Shown: positions 8,277 to 16,559 of the stretch, piece by piece | How positions within the stretch are numbered: position 1 is the first letter of the stretch | Layout: each line of letters begins with the position of its first letter | NCBI RefSeq assembly: GCF_002979865.1 | Contig: NZ_PCPZ01000006.1 | Location: forward strand, 162,049 to 226,048 | DNA: 64,000 nt | DNA from: Arthrobacter sp. MYb214 | Lineage (GTDB): Bacteria > Actinomycetota > Actinomycetes > Actinomycetales > Micrococcaceae | Direction of reading: 5' to 3' | Made by a program: the position numbers and the translations under genes | Notes under the pieces: model-generated | What the model was told of the DNA's origin: nothing | Databases searched by the model: none | What the model saw: only the letters and a program-made list of their open reading frames with translations

Positions 8277-8891
8277 ATGACCGCACTGCTGACCCGAGAA
8301 GACCCCGTTGGAATCGCCTCACCAGCCGCACCGGCCAAGCCGGGCCTGGCTGACCCCGCGGCACTGGGATTGGGCGCCTTTGCGCTGACAACCTTTGCGC
8401 TGAGCCTGTCCAACGCCGGGATCATTCCAGAAGCTGGCGCCGCCGTCCTGGCGATTGCCCTATTCTACGGTGGCTTGGTCCAGCTGATTGCTGGCGTCAT
8501 CGAATTCGCGAAGGGCAATGTCTTCGGCGCCACCGCGTTCACTTCCTATGGCGCATTCTGGATGGCCTTCTGGTGGCTGGAAACCAACCCGGAGGTAGCG
8601 CAGGCGGCGGGCCCGGCGGGCCTCGGTGCATTCCTTCTGGGGTGGACCATTTTCACCGCCTACATGGCGGTCGCCGCCCTGCGTACCAATGGCGTGCTGG
8701 TTGCCGTGTTCACCATGCTGACCGCGGCCTTCATCTGCCTGACTATCGGCGCCTTCACCGGCAGCACGCTGATACACGAACTCGGAGGCTGGTTGGGCCT
8801 GGTTACCGCATTCCTGGCCTGGTGCGGCTCCTTTGCCATTGTCGCGAACGCCACCTGGGGACGCCAGGTCCTGCCTACCTGGGCGAAGTAG
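8277..8891 (+). CDS. satP: Acetate permease of the GPR1/FUN34/YaaH (SatP) family
   Basis: Six-helix acetate/succinate:proton symporter or channel of the inner membrane. It has 204 residues. The family entry motif appears as ADPAALGLGAFALTTFALSLSNAG (canonical NPAPLGL, here with Asp for Asn and Ala for the second Pro). It continues through FYGGLVQLIAGVIEFAKGNVFGATAFTSYGAFWMAF, the FGxxAFxSYG signature region. GGAG lies eight bases before the ATG. It is divergent from the LuxR/GAF regulator with two GTGA-N6-TCAC sites between, which suggests catabolite control. It ends at a strong hairpin before the convergent RIO kinase gene. Confidence 0.9.
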   Translation: MTALLTREDPVGIASPAAPAKPGLADPAALGLGAFALTTFALSLSNAGIIPEAGAAVLAIALFYGGLVQLIAGVIEFAKGNVFGATAFTSYGAFWMAFWWLETNPEVAQAAGPAGLGAFLLGWTIFTAYMAVAALRTNGVLVAVFTMLTAAFICLTIGAFTGSTLIHELGGWLGLVTAFLAWCGSFAIVANATWGRQVLPTWAK

Positions 8892-8911
8892 GCGGCGGAA
8901 AGCTGGTCGCA

Positions 8912-8957
8912 GGCGCGCGCCCGCGGCGAATCATCGGGATTCGTCGCGGGCGCGCCC
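8912..8957. terminator. GC-rich hairpin between satP and RIO kinase gene
   Basis: A long stem (GGCGCGCGCCCGCGGCGAAT against ATTCGTCGCGGGCGCGCC, with a 2-nt bulge and one mismatch) lies between convergent genes. There is no U-tract. Confidence 0.6.
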
Positions 8958-8971
8958 AGTTCTGGCTGTCC

Positions 8972-9874
8972 TCAGAAGAGGTAGCTCATCAGCGAGGAGA
9001 ACAATTCATCGGGGTCATTGGGCAAGCCCTTGGAAGTGAACCAATCGCAAAGATTCACGCAATCACGGTGCAGGAAGTCCAAGCCGTTCGGGTTGCCGGC
9101 CAGATCTACGCACTGCGGAACATCGATTACTACCAGCCTTTCGCCGGAGACAAGAATGTTGTACGCGGAGAGGTCTCCGTGGGCGATGCCGAGCCCGGCA
9201 AATTTCTCCAATGCTCCGGTGAGCTGGTCCCATAGCGATGGAAGGCGCGGGTCAAAGCGCGAGAGCTGCTGCAGGCGAGGCGCTGCCGCATGCTGATCGT
9301 CTGGATCGGCAATGAACTCCATGAGGATTTCGGTGCCATCTATTTGCACAGGGTAGGGAACAGGTATGCCCGCCTCGTAGCAACGGAGCAAATAGCTCCA
9401 TTCGGCATTGGCCCACTGTAGAGCGGCGATCTGCTTGCCGTACGTGGAGTTGTTGCGGATAGCGCGGTTATCACGCGAACGCCGTGCGGAGCGCCCGTCG
9501 CTATAGGACTGCGAGCGGCTGAACTGCATTTGCTCGCGCGAACGATAGCGCTTTGCTGCCAGAAGGCTGCTGCGATCTTCGGTGGCACGTTCCAGCAGGA
9601 AGACATCGCCTTCCTTGCCCGTTTTCAAGATGCCCAGCTCGGTGTCGATGGCTGCGGCCTCTTCGATGAGCCAGTGCGGATACGGTTTGGGTCCGCGCAA
9701 GCCCTTCTCGATAAATGGCCATGTCGAATAACGTTGGCCGTTTGCCGGATCACCGGTCTCGGAGTCGTTCCAGACCGGCTTGTGCTTGCTGAATTTCAGT
9801 TGTTGATCGGCATCCGTGGAGGCAGCGGCGATCAGTGGCGAATTTGCGGCCTCGAGGCCAGCGGGAAAATGCAT
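8972..9874 (-). CDS. RIO-type atypical Ser/Thr protein kinase
   Basis: Cytosolic protein kinase of the RIO family, 300 residues. The RIO nucleotide loop is seen as LKTGKEGDVFLLE (about residues 83-95), then the invariant Lys in AAKRYR. The catalytic loop is HGDLSAYNILV (Asp as base, Asn for metal), and the metal-binding Asp is in VVIDVPQCVD, the equivalent of the DFG motif. All core residues are present, so it should be active. Its targets are unknown. The start is ATG 9874 with AAGGA upstream. It is divergent from a Tyr-phosphatase-like gene with a 140-bp shared promoter region, a natural kinase/phosphatase pairing. Confidence 0.9.
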   Translation of the reverse strand: MHFPAGLEAANSPLIAAASTDADQQLKFSKHKPVWNDSETGDPANGQRYSTWPFIEKGLRGPKPYPHWLIEEAAAIDTELGILKTGKEGDVFLLERATEDRSSLLAAKRYRSREQMQFSRSQSYSDGRSARRSRDNRAIRNNSTYGKQIAALQWANAEWSYLLRCYEAGIPVPYPVQIDGTEILMEFIADPDDQHAAAPRLQQLSRFDPRLPSLWDQLTGALEKFAGLGIAHGDLSAYNILVSGERLVVIDVPQCVDLAGNPNGLDFLHRDCVNLCDWFTSKGLPNDPDELFSSLMSYLF

Positions 9875-10014
9875 CGGAAGTAGTCCTTGGGAGAAGGGGG
9901 AAATGGCTTGTTCAGGCGGTAAGCAATCATTGTTACCCCTCCTTCAATAGACTGATTGACATTTGCCAATGACTAGAACAATACAACAGCCGGGCAATGT
10001 GTTGCAATAGGCTT

Positions 10015-10731
10015 ATGAGCCACAGCCTTACCTACCGCAAGCAAGCCGGGGACCTGGACTGGAGCGGAGCCGTTAATGCGCGCCACATCTGCGGAGCCTT
10101 CTACCGTATGGGCAGGCATGAGTGGCTGACGGCTGAGGGTTGGCAGCAAATGCACGCTGCTGGCGTCAATAGAGTCATCGACCTGCGCAACCCGGATGAA
10201 ATCCGCCGTCGCGAGCATGACCCAGCGGTGCCCGCGGCAAGCCTCGCAGGGATCGAGCTGGTGAACCTGCCGCTGGAATCGCCAGGCAATGAACGTTTCG
10301 AGTCGGTGGCGGTGCCGTACATGAATCACACCGGGATGTACCAGCTGGTCTGCGAGGAATTCGGCGACCACCTGCGGGCGGTGTTCGAGAGACTCGCGAC
10401 CGCGGATCAGGGCACGGTGGTCCACTGCTCGGCTGGACGCGACCGATCGGGATTGATAGCCACAATGCTGCTTCAGCTGGCTGGCTTGGATGGCCAGATC
10501 CTGCTCCATGATGAACTCGCGGTCAGGGGGATCAATGAGTGGCATCGCATTTCCCCTCGCAAGCACCCGTACGAGAGCTACCGCAGTGAAGGGCAACTGC
10601 GGGAAATTATTCATGGCCGAGCTGGCGAACTGGAGAATTTCCTCAGGTGGCTCGGGTCCACGCGGAGGCATTTGCTGGACCAGGGAATGAGCGAGAACGC
10701 CGTGGAGCGCCTGCGCCAGCTGGCACGCTAG
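10015..10731 (+). CDS. Tyrosine-protein phosphatase-like protein (CX5R family)
   Basis: Cytosolic protein or lipid phosphatase of the bacterial Y_phosphatase3 type. The active-site P-loop VVHCSAGRDRSG (Cys-X5-Arg) is intact, and the upstream GVNRVIDLRNPDEI carries the usual acidic region. I chose ATG 10015 (MSHSLTYRK, 238 residues); an in-frame ATG at 9997 would add six residues, and neither has a strong SD. It is divergent from the RIO kinase. The substrate is unknown: phosphoprotein, phosphoinositide or nucleotide are all possible. Confidence 0.87.
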   Translation: MSHSLTYRKQAGDLDWSGAVNARHICGAFYRMGRHEWLTAEGWQQMHAAGVNRVIDLRNPDEIRRREHDPAVPAASLAGIELVNLPLESPGNERFESVAVPYMNHTGMYQLVCEEFGDHLRAVFERLATADQGTVVHCSAGRDRSGLIATMLLQLAGLDGQILLHDELAVRGINEWHRISPRKHPYESYRSEGQLREIIHGRAGELENFLRWLGSTRRHLLDQGMSENAVERLRQLAR

Positions 10732-10809
10732 GAGCCAGGAGAGCGCTGGCGAAGCAGCGAGGCGCGCAAGTGTCCTCGATCACCCCTTCCTGCTATGGTT
10801 AACGGTAAT

Positions 10810-10831
10810 ACTGACCGACCGTTCAGGAAGG
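10810..10831 (+). promoter_or_regulatory. PaaR operator candidate upstream of paaZ
   Basis: ACTG followed by ACCGACCGTTCAGG matches the ACCGNNCGNNCGGT core with two mismatches. It ends 10 bp before the paaZ ATG and overlaps the SD (AAGGA), so a bound repressor would block initiation. Confidence 0.7.
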
Positions 10832-10841
10832 AATTGCGTCA

Positions 10842-12965
10842 ATGACGACAGAACAGATCACCGTAGTACCCAGCTACATCGCGGGGAACTGGCATAGCCC
10901 AGCGGCACAAGGCGGAACCGAGGTCCGCGACGCCAATACCGGCGAAGTGCTGGTCACCGTCACCAAGGACAACTTGGATGTTGCTGGCGCCGTGGCATAC
11001 GGCCGACAGACCGGCCAGCGCGAACTAGCCAAGCTCTCCTTGCATGAGCGGGCGCTCAAGCTCAAGGAACTAGCGCTGTACCTCAATGAGCGGCGCAAGG
11101 ACCTGTACGAGGTTTCCTTCAAGACCGGTGCCACCAAAATCGACTCGATGGTGGACATCGACGGTGGCATTGGCGTGCTGTTCACCTTCTCTTCCAAGGG
11201 CCGGCGCGAACTGCCTAATTCCAACGTGATCCTCGATGGCCCCACCGAGCCGCTGAGCAAGGACGGTTCCTTCATTGGCACCCACATCTACACCGCGATG
11301 GCCGGCGTAGTCGTCCAGGTCAATGCCTTCAACTTCCCTGTCTGGGGGATGCTTGAGAAGTTCGCACCGGCCTTCATCGCCGGTGTGCCGACAATCGTCA
11401 AGCCGGCAACCCCCACCGGGTACCTCACCGAAGCGGCTGTGCGCATGATGCTGGACTCGGGCATCCTTCCAGAGGGTTCCCTGCAGCTGCTTTCCGGTTC
11501 TGCTCGCGACATCATGGACCACCTGGACTACCGCGATATGTTCGCCTTCACCGGATCGGCATCCACCGCAAGCAAGCTCAAGTCGCACCGCAACGTTATC
11601 GACGGAGGCGTGCGCTTCGCGGCTGAAACCGATTCCCTGAATGCAGCCATCCTCGGCCCCGACGCTGTGGAAGGCACCCCGGAATTCGACGCTTTCGTCA
11701 AGGTTGTCGTCAATGAAATGACGTCGAAGGCCGGCCAGAAATGCACCGCCATCCGTCGCAACATCGTGCCTGCAGCACAGGTGGATGCGGTCATTTCGGC
11801 CGTTGGCAAGCGCATCGATGAACGGGTGGTCATCGGCGATCCTCGAGTTGAGGGCGTCACCATGGGTGCCCTGGCTTCGCTGGAACAGCTGGCCGATGTG
11901 CGCGGGGCCGTCGAGGACATGATCGCTGCCGGCGGCGAGCTGGCCTACGGCCGCCTGGATGCCCCTGCGGTACGTGTCGCTCCCGAAAAGGACGCCGTGG
12001 CAGAAGGCGGAGCCTTCATGTCCCCAGTGGTCCTTCGCTGGAACGACGCGCGCAACCCGATGGTGCACTCGCGCGAAGCCTTCGGCCCTGTCAGTTCCGT
12101 CATCGGCTACAGCAGCGTTGACGAGGCCGTGGAACTGGCTGCCATGGGCGCCGGCTCGCTGGTCGCAACCGTGTGCACCAATGACGCCGAAGCCATGCGC
12201 GCCCTGTCGTTGGGCATTGCCGCGCACCACGGGCGCGTGCACATCCTGAACCGCGAAACCGCACGATCCACCACCGGCCACGGCTCTCCGGTTCCGCATC
12301 TGGTCCATGGCGGTCCAGGCCGGGCCGGAGGCGGCGAAGAACTGGGCGGCATCCGTTCGGTCAAGCACCACATGCAGCGCACCGCGGTGCAGGGCTCACC
12401 CAACATGATCACCGCGCTGAGCGGCGTCTGGCACACCGGTGCCCAGCAGTCCCTCGCTGGCAGCCAGCAGTTTGGCGGTAAGCCGCAGAACGTCCACCCG
12501 TTCCGCAAGTCGCTGGCTGAGCTGAAGATCGGTGACGGTTTCGTCTCGGATCTGCGTGAAGTCAGCTTGGAGAAGATCACCGAATTCGCTCACGAAACCG
12601 GCGATACCTTCTATGCGCACACCGATCAGGCCGCCGCCGAAGCCAACCCGTTCTTCCCGGGAATCGTGGCCCACGGCTACTTGCTGGTTTCCTGGGCCGC
12701 GGGACTGTTCGTGGAGCCCGCTCCGGGACCCGTCTTGGCTAACTACGGCCTTGAATCACTGCGATTCATCACCCCTGTAGCTGCCGGCGACTCGATTCGC
12801 GTCACCCTGACGGCCAAGAAAATCACCCCGCGCGTCACCGACGAATACGGCGAGGTTGCTTGGGATGCGGTGCTGCACAACCAGAACGATGAACTGGTCG
12901 CCACCTACGACGTGCTGACCTTGGTTGAAAAGACCGACTCGACCTATGCCAACTGGAACGGCTAA
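10842..12965 (+). CDS. paaZ: Bifunctional oxepin-CoA hydrolase / 3-oxo-5,6-dehydrosuberyl-CoA semialdehyde dehydrogenase PaaZ
   Basis: Ring-opening enzyme of aerobic phenylacetate degradation. The 707 residues hold an N-terminal aldehyde dehydrogenase (about 10-525) and a C-terminal MaoC-like hydratase (about 550-700). The ALDH catalytic pair is present, with Glu262 in FAAETDS and Cys301 in KAGQKCTA, plus NAFNFPVWG for cofactor and oxyanion binding. The hydratase motif is visible in DTFYAHTDQAAAEANPFFPG and VAHGYLL. The fused form hydrolyses oxepin-CoA and oxidises the reactive aldehyde without release. It is monocistronic, starts at ATG 10842 after GGAAGGA, and has a PaaR-type operator directly upstream. 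Confidence 0.96.
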   Translation: MTTEQITVVPSYIAGNWHSPAAQGGTEVRDANTGEVLVTVTKDNLDVAGAVAYGRQTGQRELAKLSLHERALKLKELALYLNERRKDLYEVSFKTGATKIDSMVDIDGGIGVLFTFSSKGRRELPNSNVILDGPTEPLSKDGSFIGTHIYTAMAGVVVQVNAFNFPVWGMLEKFAPAFIAGVPTIVKPATPTGYLTEAAVRMMLDSGILPEGSLQLLSGSARDIMDHLDYRDMFAFTGSASTASKLKSHRNVIDGGVRFAAETDSLNAAILGPDAVEGTPEFDAFVKVVVNEMTSKAGQKCTAIRRNIVPAAQVDAVISAVGKRIDERVVIGDPRVEGVTMGALASLEQLADVRGAVEDMIAAGGELAYGRLDAPAVRVAPEKDAVAEGGAFMSPVVLRWNDARNPMVHSREAFGPVSSVIGYSSVDEAVELAAMGAGSLVATVCTNDAEAMRALSLGIAAHHGRVHILNRETARSTTGHGSPVPHLVHGGPGRAGGGEELGGIRSVKHHMQRTAVQGSPNMITALSGVWHTGAQQSLAGSQQFGGKPQNVHPFRKSLAELKIGDGFVSDLREVSLEKITEFAHETGDTFYAHTDQAAAEANPFFPGIVAHGYLLVSWAAGLFVEPAPGPVLANYGLESLRFITPVAAGDSIRVTLTAKKITPRVTDEYGEVAWDAVLHNQNDELVATYDVLTLVEKTDSTYANWNG

Positions 12966-12994
12966 GTCCGGCTGACCCCTTCGCGGGAAACAAG

Positions 12995-13042
12995 AAATGG
13001 CGTTGGGCCACGATGAGGAAATCGTGGTCCAACGCCATTTTC
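12995..13042. terminator. Bidirectional terminator after paaZ
   Basis: The stem AAATGGCGTTGG/CCACGAT pairs with ATCGTGG/CCAACGCCATTT across a GAGGAA loop, with one mismatch. It is followed by T residues on the forward strand and preceded by A residues, so it can serve both converging genes. Confidence 0.8.
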
Positions 13043-13049
13043 GCGAAGC

Positions 13050-13778
13050 CTAGGAAGCGCCGTTGCTTCCGTGCTGCTTGTTCAGCTTCGCCAAGGTAGC
13101 TTCCTTGGCGGCATCCAGTGCCAGCTCGGCCTCGGAGAGCTCTGCAATGCCTTGACCGGCCTGGCCGGCGGCTGGCAGGTTGCGCCAGAGGAAGAAGCCG
13201 TACAGTGCCGCCAAGGCGATGAAGACGAACAGGCCCAGCATGCCCAGCATTGGGGAGATCAGGAAGTAGACGACCAGATCGGCAACGGCGGCCACGGCCA
13301 GCACCAGCCAGCCAGCTCGCACACCGCGGGCAACCATGACGAACGATGCGAAGATGGCCGCATCAGCGAAGTACAGCACCCAGATTTCCGGGGTTGCACT
13401 CATGAAGCCGCCATTGAAGAGGAACGGGCCGAAGCGCAAGGCGACCAGCAGGATCAGGCCCACGAGCAGGCCGAGCGCGGACCACACTGTCACCGCGGTG
13501 CTCGTGACCATGCGGGTGAACTTTCCCTTGAGCTCGTAGCGGGAGAAGCGCCAGAGGCCGAAGATTGCAATCAGCAGCAGCGGAACGGCGTCGATCAGGC
13601 CCAGCAGGTCGAACTGCATCGAAGAAATGACCGGGCCTACGAAGACACCCAGGATCAGGGTCCACCAACCCAGGTCGTTGCGGTGCGCCAGCAGTGCGGC
13701 GGAGACGAAGACGAGCAGCATGCTCGCAGCCGAGAGCAAAATCTGGACAAAGGAACTACTGCTGTCGGCGGTAGCCAT
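13050..13778 (-). CDS. Membrane protein, PnuC-like topology
   Basis: Integral membrane protein of 242 residues from ATG 13778 (MATADSSSSF), or 255 from an in-frame GTG at 13817; neither has an SD. Six to seven hydrophobic segments are visible, then a charged Ala-rich cytosolic tail (ELSEAELALDAAKEATLAKLNKQ). The stretch FADAAIFASFVMVARGVRAGW followed by LAVAAVADLVVYFLI resembles the second half of PnuC-type vitamin transporters, which read Asp, helix, Trp, helix. That similarity is my impression only and the function is uncertain. The gene is isolated between paaZ (convergent) and paaR. Confidence 0.6.
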   Translation of the reverse strand: MATADSSSSFVQILLSAASMLLVFVSAALLAHRNDLGWWTLILGVFVGPVISSMQFDLLGLIDAVPLLLIAIFGLWRFSRYELKGKFTRMVTSTAVTVWSALGLLVGLILLVALRFGPFLFNGGFMSATPEIWVLYFADAAIFASFVMVARGVRAGWLVLAVAAVADLVVYFLISPMLGMLGLFVFIALAALYGFFLWRNLPAAGQAGQGIAELSEAELALDAAKEATLAKLNKQHGSNGAS

Positions 13779-13942
13779 GAAAAGGGTTTCTAAGATGGAA
13801 TCCACAGCGCTCTTCACTTGGTTGATCGAGAATGACAGGTGCTAAAGCACCCCTTCGATGCTAACGGTGATTTCTGTGAGGACGGCAAGATTACAAGGTT
13901 GGCTGCGCCACATTGCAGCGGACGCCCAGCCCGGTTAGCGAC

Positions 13943-13973
13943 ATCGGCTCCCGACTGGAAGGCGGGAGCCGAT
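13943..13973. terminator. Hairpin downstream of paaR
   Basis: A perfect 11-bp stem (ATCGGCTCCCG at 13943-13953, complement at 13963-13973) with a 9-nt loop. It sits beyond the paaR stop in the paaIKR direction and lacks a U-tract. Confidence 0.5.
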
Positions 13974-13994
13974 ATGGGGAGCCCGGACTTGGAA

Positions 13995-14612
13995 TCAGGC
14001 GCCGCCGGTATGCAGGCCGTTGAAGAGCAGCGAAACAGCCTGGTCCTCCAACTCGGGTCCGTCGATCGGCCCGTCAGCGCGGTACCAGTCCACCACTGAG
14101 TTGATCAAGCCGAAAAGCAGCCTGGCGGTGGCCCGAGGTTCCAAGTCGGCACGCAACTTGCCATCCGACTGCGCGGCAGTCACCAATTCTGCCAGCTGGC
14201 GGTCCATTGCGCGGCGGCGTTCCAGCGCCTGGCGTTCCAGATCAGTGTTGCCACGCAGACGCAACAACAAGGTCACGTAGGAACGCTTGGCCAGCAGGAT
14301 CCTGAAGGTTGCGCGCAGGAAGAATTCCAGACGCTCATCCGCGGTGCCCTCATGCGAGCGGACCTCGGCGATCACCGCCTCCAGGGGAATCAGCGCCTCA
14401 TCCAACGCTAGGCGCAGCAGGTCCTCTTTCGACGGGACATGGTGGTAAATCGCGGATTTGCTGATACCCAGTCGGTCGGCGAGCTTGCCCATGGAGGTCG
14501 CGTCGTAGCCGTATTCGTTGAATGCCTCGACAGCAATGCGCAAAACGGTTTCTTGATCGTAACCAGGGCGGCCACGCTTGGCCGGACGGTTGGCAGTATC
14601 GGTAGTTTCCAT
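13995..14612 (-). CDS. paaR: TetR-family repressor PaaR
   Basis: Probable repressor of the phenylacetate regulon, relieved by phenylacetyl-CoA in characterised actinobacterial relatives. It has 205 residues. The TetR DNA-binding domain is at about 18-75: VLRIAVEAFNEYGYDATSMG then KLADRLGISKSAIYHHVPSKEDLL. The C-terminal part is the helical ligand domain. It is the last gene of paaI-paaK-paaR, 32 bp after paaK. Four palindromes of one type precede the paa units, including its own, so autoregulation is expected. PaaR is assigned from the operon context and the operator match, not from a search. Confidence 0.85.
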   Translation of the reverse strand: METTDTANRPAKRGRPGYDQETVLRIAVEAFNEYGYDATSMGKLADRLGISKSAIYHHVPSKEDLLRLALDEALIPLEAVIAEVRSHEGTADERLEFFLRATFRILLAKRSYVTLLLRLRGNTDLERQALERRRAMDRQLAELVTAAQSDGKLRADLEPRATARLLFGLINSVVDWYRADGPIDGPELEDQAVSLLFNGLHTGGA

Positions 14613-14644
14613 GATTAGTTGATTATCCCATGTCCCGGCGGAGG

Positions 14645-15964
14645 CTAGTTAGCGCGCATGTCGTAGATGCGCTTGAGCTTGCCCATGGAGCGTTCCAGGG
14701 ATTCCGGTTCGACAACGTCGATGGCGCAGGAAGAACCGACATGGATCTTGATCAGCTTGGCCAGTTCCTTGGCGCCGTTGGTGGCATCTTCGATGGACGC
14801 CTCGCCGCGGCGCTCCACCTTCACCGCCAGCTGGTCCATGCGATCCGGACGGGTCAGGATCAGCTGGAAGTGCGGCGACAGGGTCGGCACCTTCAGGATC
14901 AATTCCTCGATCTGGCTTGGGAACAGGTTCACGCCGCGCAGGATGATCATGTCATCGCTGCGTCCGGTGATGCGGCCCATGCGGCGGTGGCCCGGTCGGC
15001 TGGTGCCAGGCATCAGGCGGGTCAAATCGTGGGTGCGATAGCGGATGATCGGCAGGGCCTGCTTGGTCAGCGAGGTGAAGACCAATTCACCGTGCTCGCC
15101 ATCGGGCAGCACCTTGGTTTCGTCGAAGGCATCAATGATTTCCGGGCGGAAGTGGTCTTCCCAGATGTGGCTGCCATCCTTGCGTTCTCCGGATTCGCCG
15201 GCCACCCCGGGGCCCATGACCTCGGAGAGGCCGTAGATGTCGCAGGCGGTGATGTTGAACATCTCTTCCAGCTCGTGGCGCATCTCTTCGGTCCATGGTT
15301 CGGCACCGAGGACGGCCACCTTCAGCGAGGTGGACCGCGGATCAAGGCCCTTGCGCTGCATGGCATCGCCAATGGTCAACAGGTAGGTCGGCGTGCACAG
15401 GATCGCATCAGGCTCGAAGTCCTGGATCAGCGAGATCTGCTTGTCGGTCTGGCCTCCGGACATGGGGATGACCGTCGCTCCGAGGTGCTCGGCGGCGGCA
15501 TGCGCACCCAGGCCGCCGGTGAACAGGCCGTAGCCGTAGGCGTTGTGGACCTTCCAGCCTGGCTTGACTCCGGCCAGGCGCAGGCAGCGGGCGCCGAGCT
15601 TGGCCCAGTCCTCCAGGTCCTTCTTGGTGTAGCCAACCACGGTGGGCTGGCCAGTGGTACCCGAGGAGGCATGGATGCGGGCGACTGCATGCTGCGGGAC
15701 GGCGAACATGCCGAAAGGGTAGTTCTTGCGCAGATCTTCCTTGTCGGTGAAGGGGAACTTGGCGAGGTCGCTCAGTTCCTTCAGGTCATCAGGGTGCACG
15801 CCAGCGGCATCGTACTTTGCCTTGTAGTACGGCACGTTGTTGTAGGCATGGTGCAGAGTTTCCTTCAAGCGGGTCAGCTGGATCGCTTCGATCTGCTCAC
15901 GGCTCATGGTTTCTTCTGGATCAAGCGGATTCGGAAGGCTGTCGCGGTCGGTGTTCTGGGACAT
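14645..15964 (-). CDS. paaK: Phenylacetate-CoA ligase PaaK
   Basis: AMP-forming ligase that activates phenylacetate to phenylacetyl-CoA, the inducer and first true intermediate. The 439 residues match the family length. Motifs are the phosphate-binding loop HASSGTTGQPTVVGYTKKD (about 105-123), the adenylate-forming core YGLSEVMGPGVA, and RMGRITGRSDDMIILRGVNLFPSQIEE, the hinge region carrying the domain-alternation Asp/Arg. The ATG at 15964 starts 32 bp after the paaI stop; the SD is weak. It is co-transcribed between paaI and paaR. Confidence 0.96.
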   Translation of the reverse strand: MSQNTDRDSLPNPLDPEETMSREQIEAIQLTRLKETLHHAYNNVPYYKAKYDAAGVHPDDLKELSDLAKFPFTDKEDLRKNYPFGMFAVPQHAVARIHASSGTTGQPTVVGYTKKDLEDWAKLGARCLRLAGVKPGWKVHNAYGYGLFTGGLGAHAAAEHLGATVIPMSGGQTDKQISLIQDFEPDAILCTPTYLLTIGDAMQRKGLDPRSTSLKVAVLGAEPWTEEMRHELEEMFNITACDIYGLSEVMGPGVAGESGERKDGSHIWEDHFRPEIIDAFDETKVLPDGEHGELVFTSLTKQALPIIRYRTHDLTRLMPGTSRPGHRRMGRITGRSDDMIILRGVNLFPSQIEELILKVPTLSPHFQLILTRPDRMDQLAVKVERRGEASIEDATNGAKELAKLIKIHVGSSCAIDVVEPESLERSMGKLKRIYDMRAN

Positions 15965-15996
15965 GCTGAAACTTTCGTGTCGAGTGGGCAGGGTGC

Positions 15997-16443
15997 TTAG
16001 CGGTTCTTCGGTTTCGGGACGGTGCGCGATCGTCCGCGGAACTCTGCGACGGTTTCAATTGAGCCGTCGGCCGCTGGCTGGGTCACCTTGATGTCGTAGA
16101 TCCCGCTGCGGCCTTGCTGCGAGACACGGTTGCCGGTGGCAGTCAGCACTCGTCCGGGAATGGCTGGCTTGAGGAAGTTGACGTCGGCGCCGGAGGCTAC
16201 CGTGATGGTCTCGTCGGAGCCTGCCTGCGGATTGCAGCTCAGTGCGAACGCAGTGTCGGCCAGAGCGAAGATCATTCCGCCGTGGCCAATGCCGAAGCCG
16301 TTGAGCATTTCCTGCCGGAGCGCCATGGTGATGACTGCGTGGCCGTCGGAGACCTCGACGACTTCGATTCCCATCCACTGGGTGGCGTAGTCATTGCGGA
16401 GAATGGCGTGCGGGACCGAATTCTCTAGCTGTGTTTCGCTCAT
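15997..16443 (-). CDS. paaI: Hydroxyphenylacetyl-CoA thioesterase PaaI
   Basis: Hotdog-fold thioesterase that frees CoA from dead-end hydroxyphenylacetyl-CoA esters. It has 148 residues. The PaaI signature NGFGIGHGGMIFALADTAFALSCN contains the catalytic Asp helix, followed by ASGADVNFLKPA. Two tandem ATGs occur at 16446 and 16443. The SD GAAGGAAG abuts the first, so the second (MSETQLENS) is better spaced. It is first gene of the reverse-strand paaI-paaK-paaR unit with a PaaR-like palindrome just upstream. Confidence 0.92.
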   Translation of the reverse strand: MSETQLENSVPHAILRNDYATQWMGIEVVEVSDGHAVITMALRQEMLNGFGIGHGGMIFALADTAFALSCNPQAGSDETITVASGADVNFLKPAIPGRVLTATGNRVSQQGRSGIYDIKVTQPAADGSIETVAEFRGRSRTVPKPKNR

Positions 16444-16462
16444 CATCTTCCTTCGCCGAATT

Positions 16463-16484
16463 ATTTACCGAACGATCATTAGGT
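16463..16484. promoter_or_regulatory. PaaR operator candidate upstream of paaIKR
   Basis: The core ACCGAACGATCATT (16467-16480) fits ACCGNNCGNNCGGT with two mismatches and lies in an inverted repeat whose ends are TTACC and GGTAA. It is about 20 bp upstream of the paaI start. A weaker GTGA-N6-TCAA element at 16495-16508 is an incomplete CRP/GlxR match. Confidence 0.6.
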
Positions 16485-16559
16485 AATAACATTATGTGAG
16501 CTAAGTCAAGTTATGCGGCCCTATCGGCGGTACTGTTTCAGCGATGAAGCGCAGCGGAT

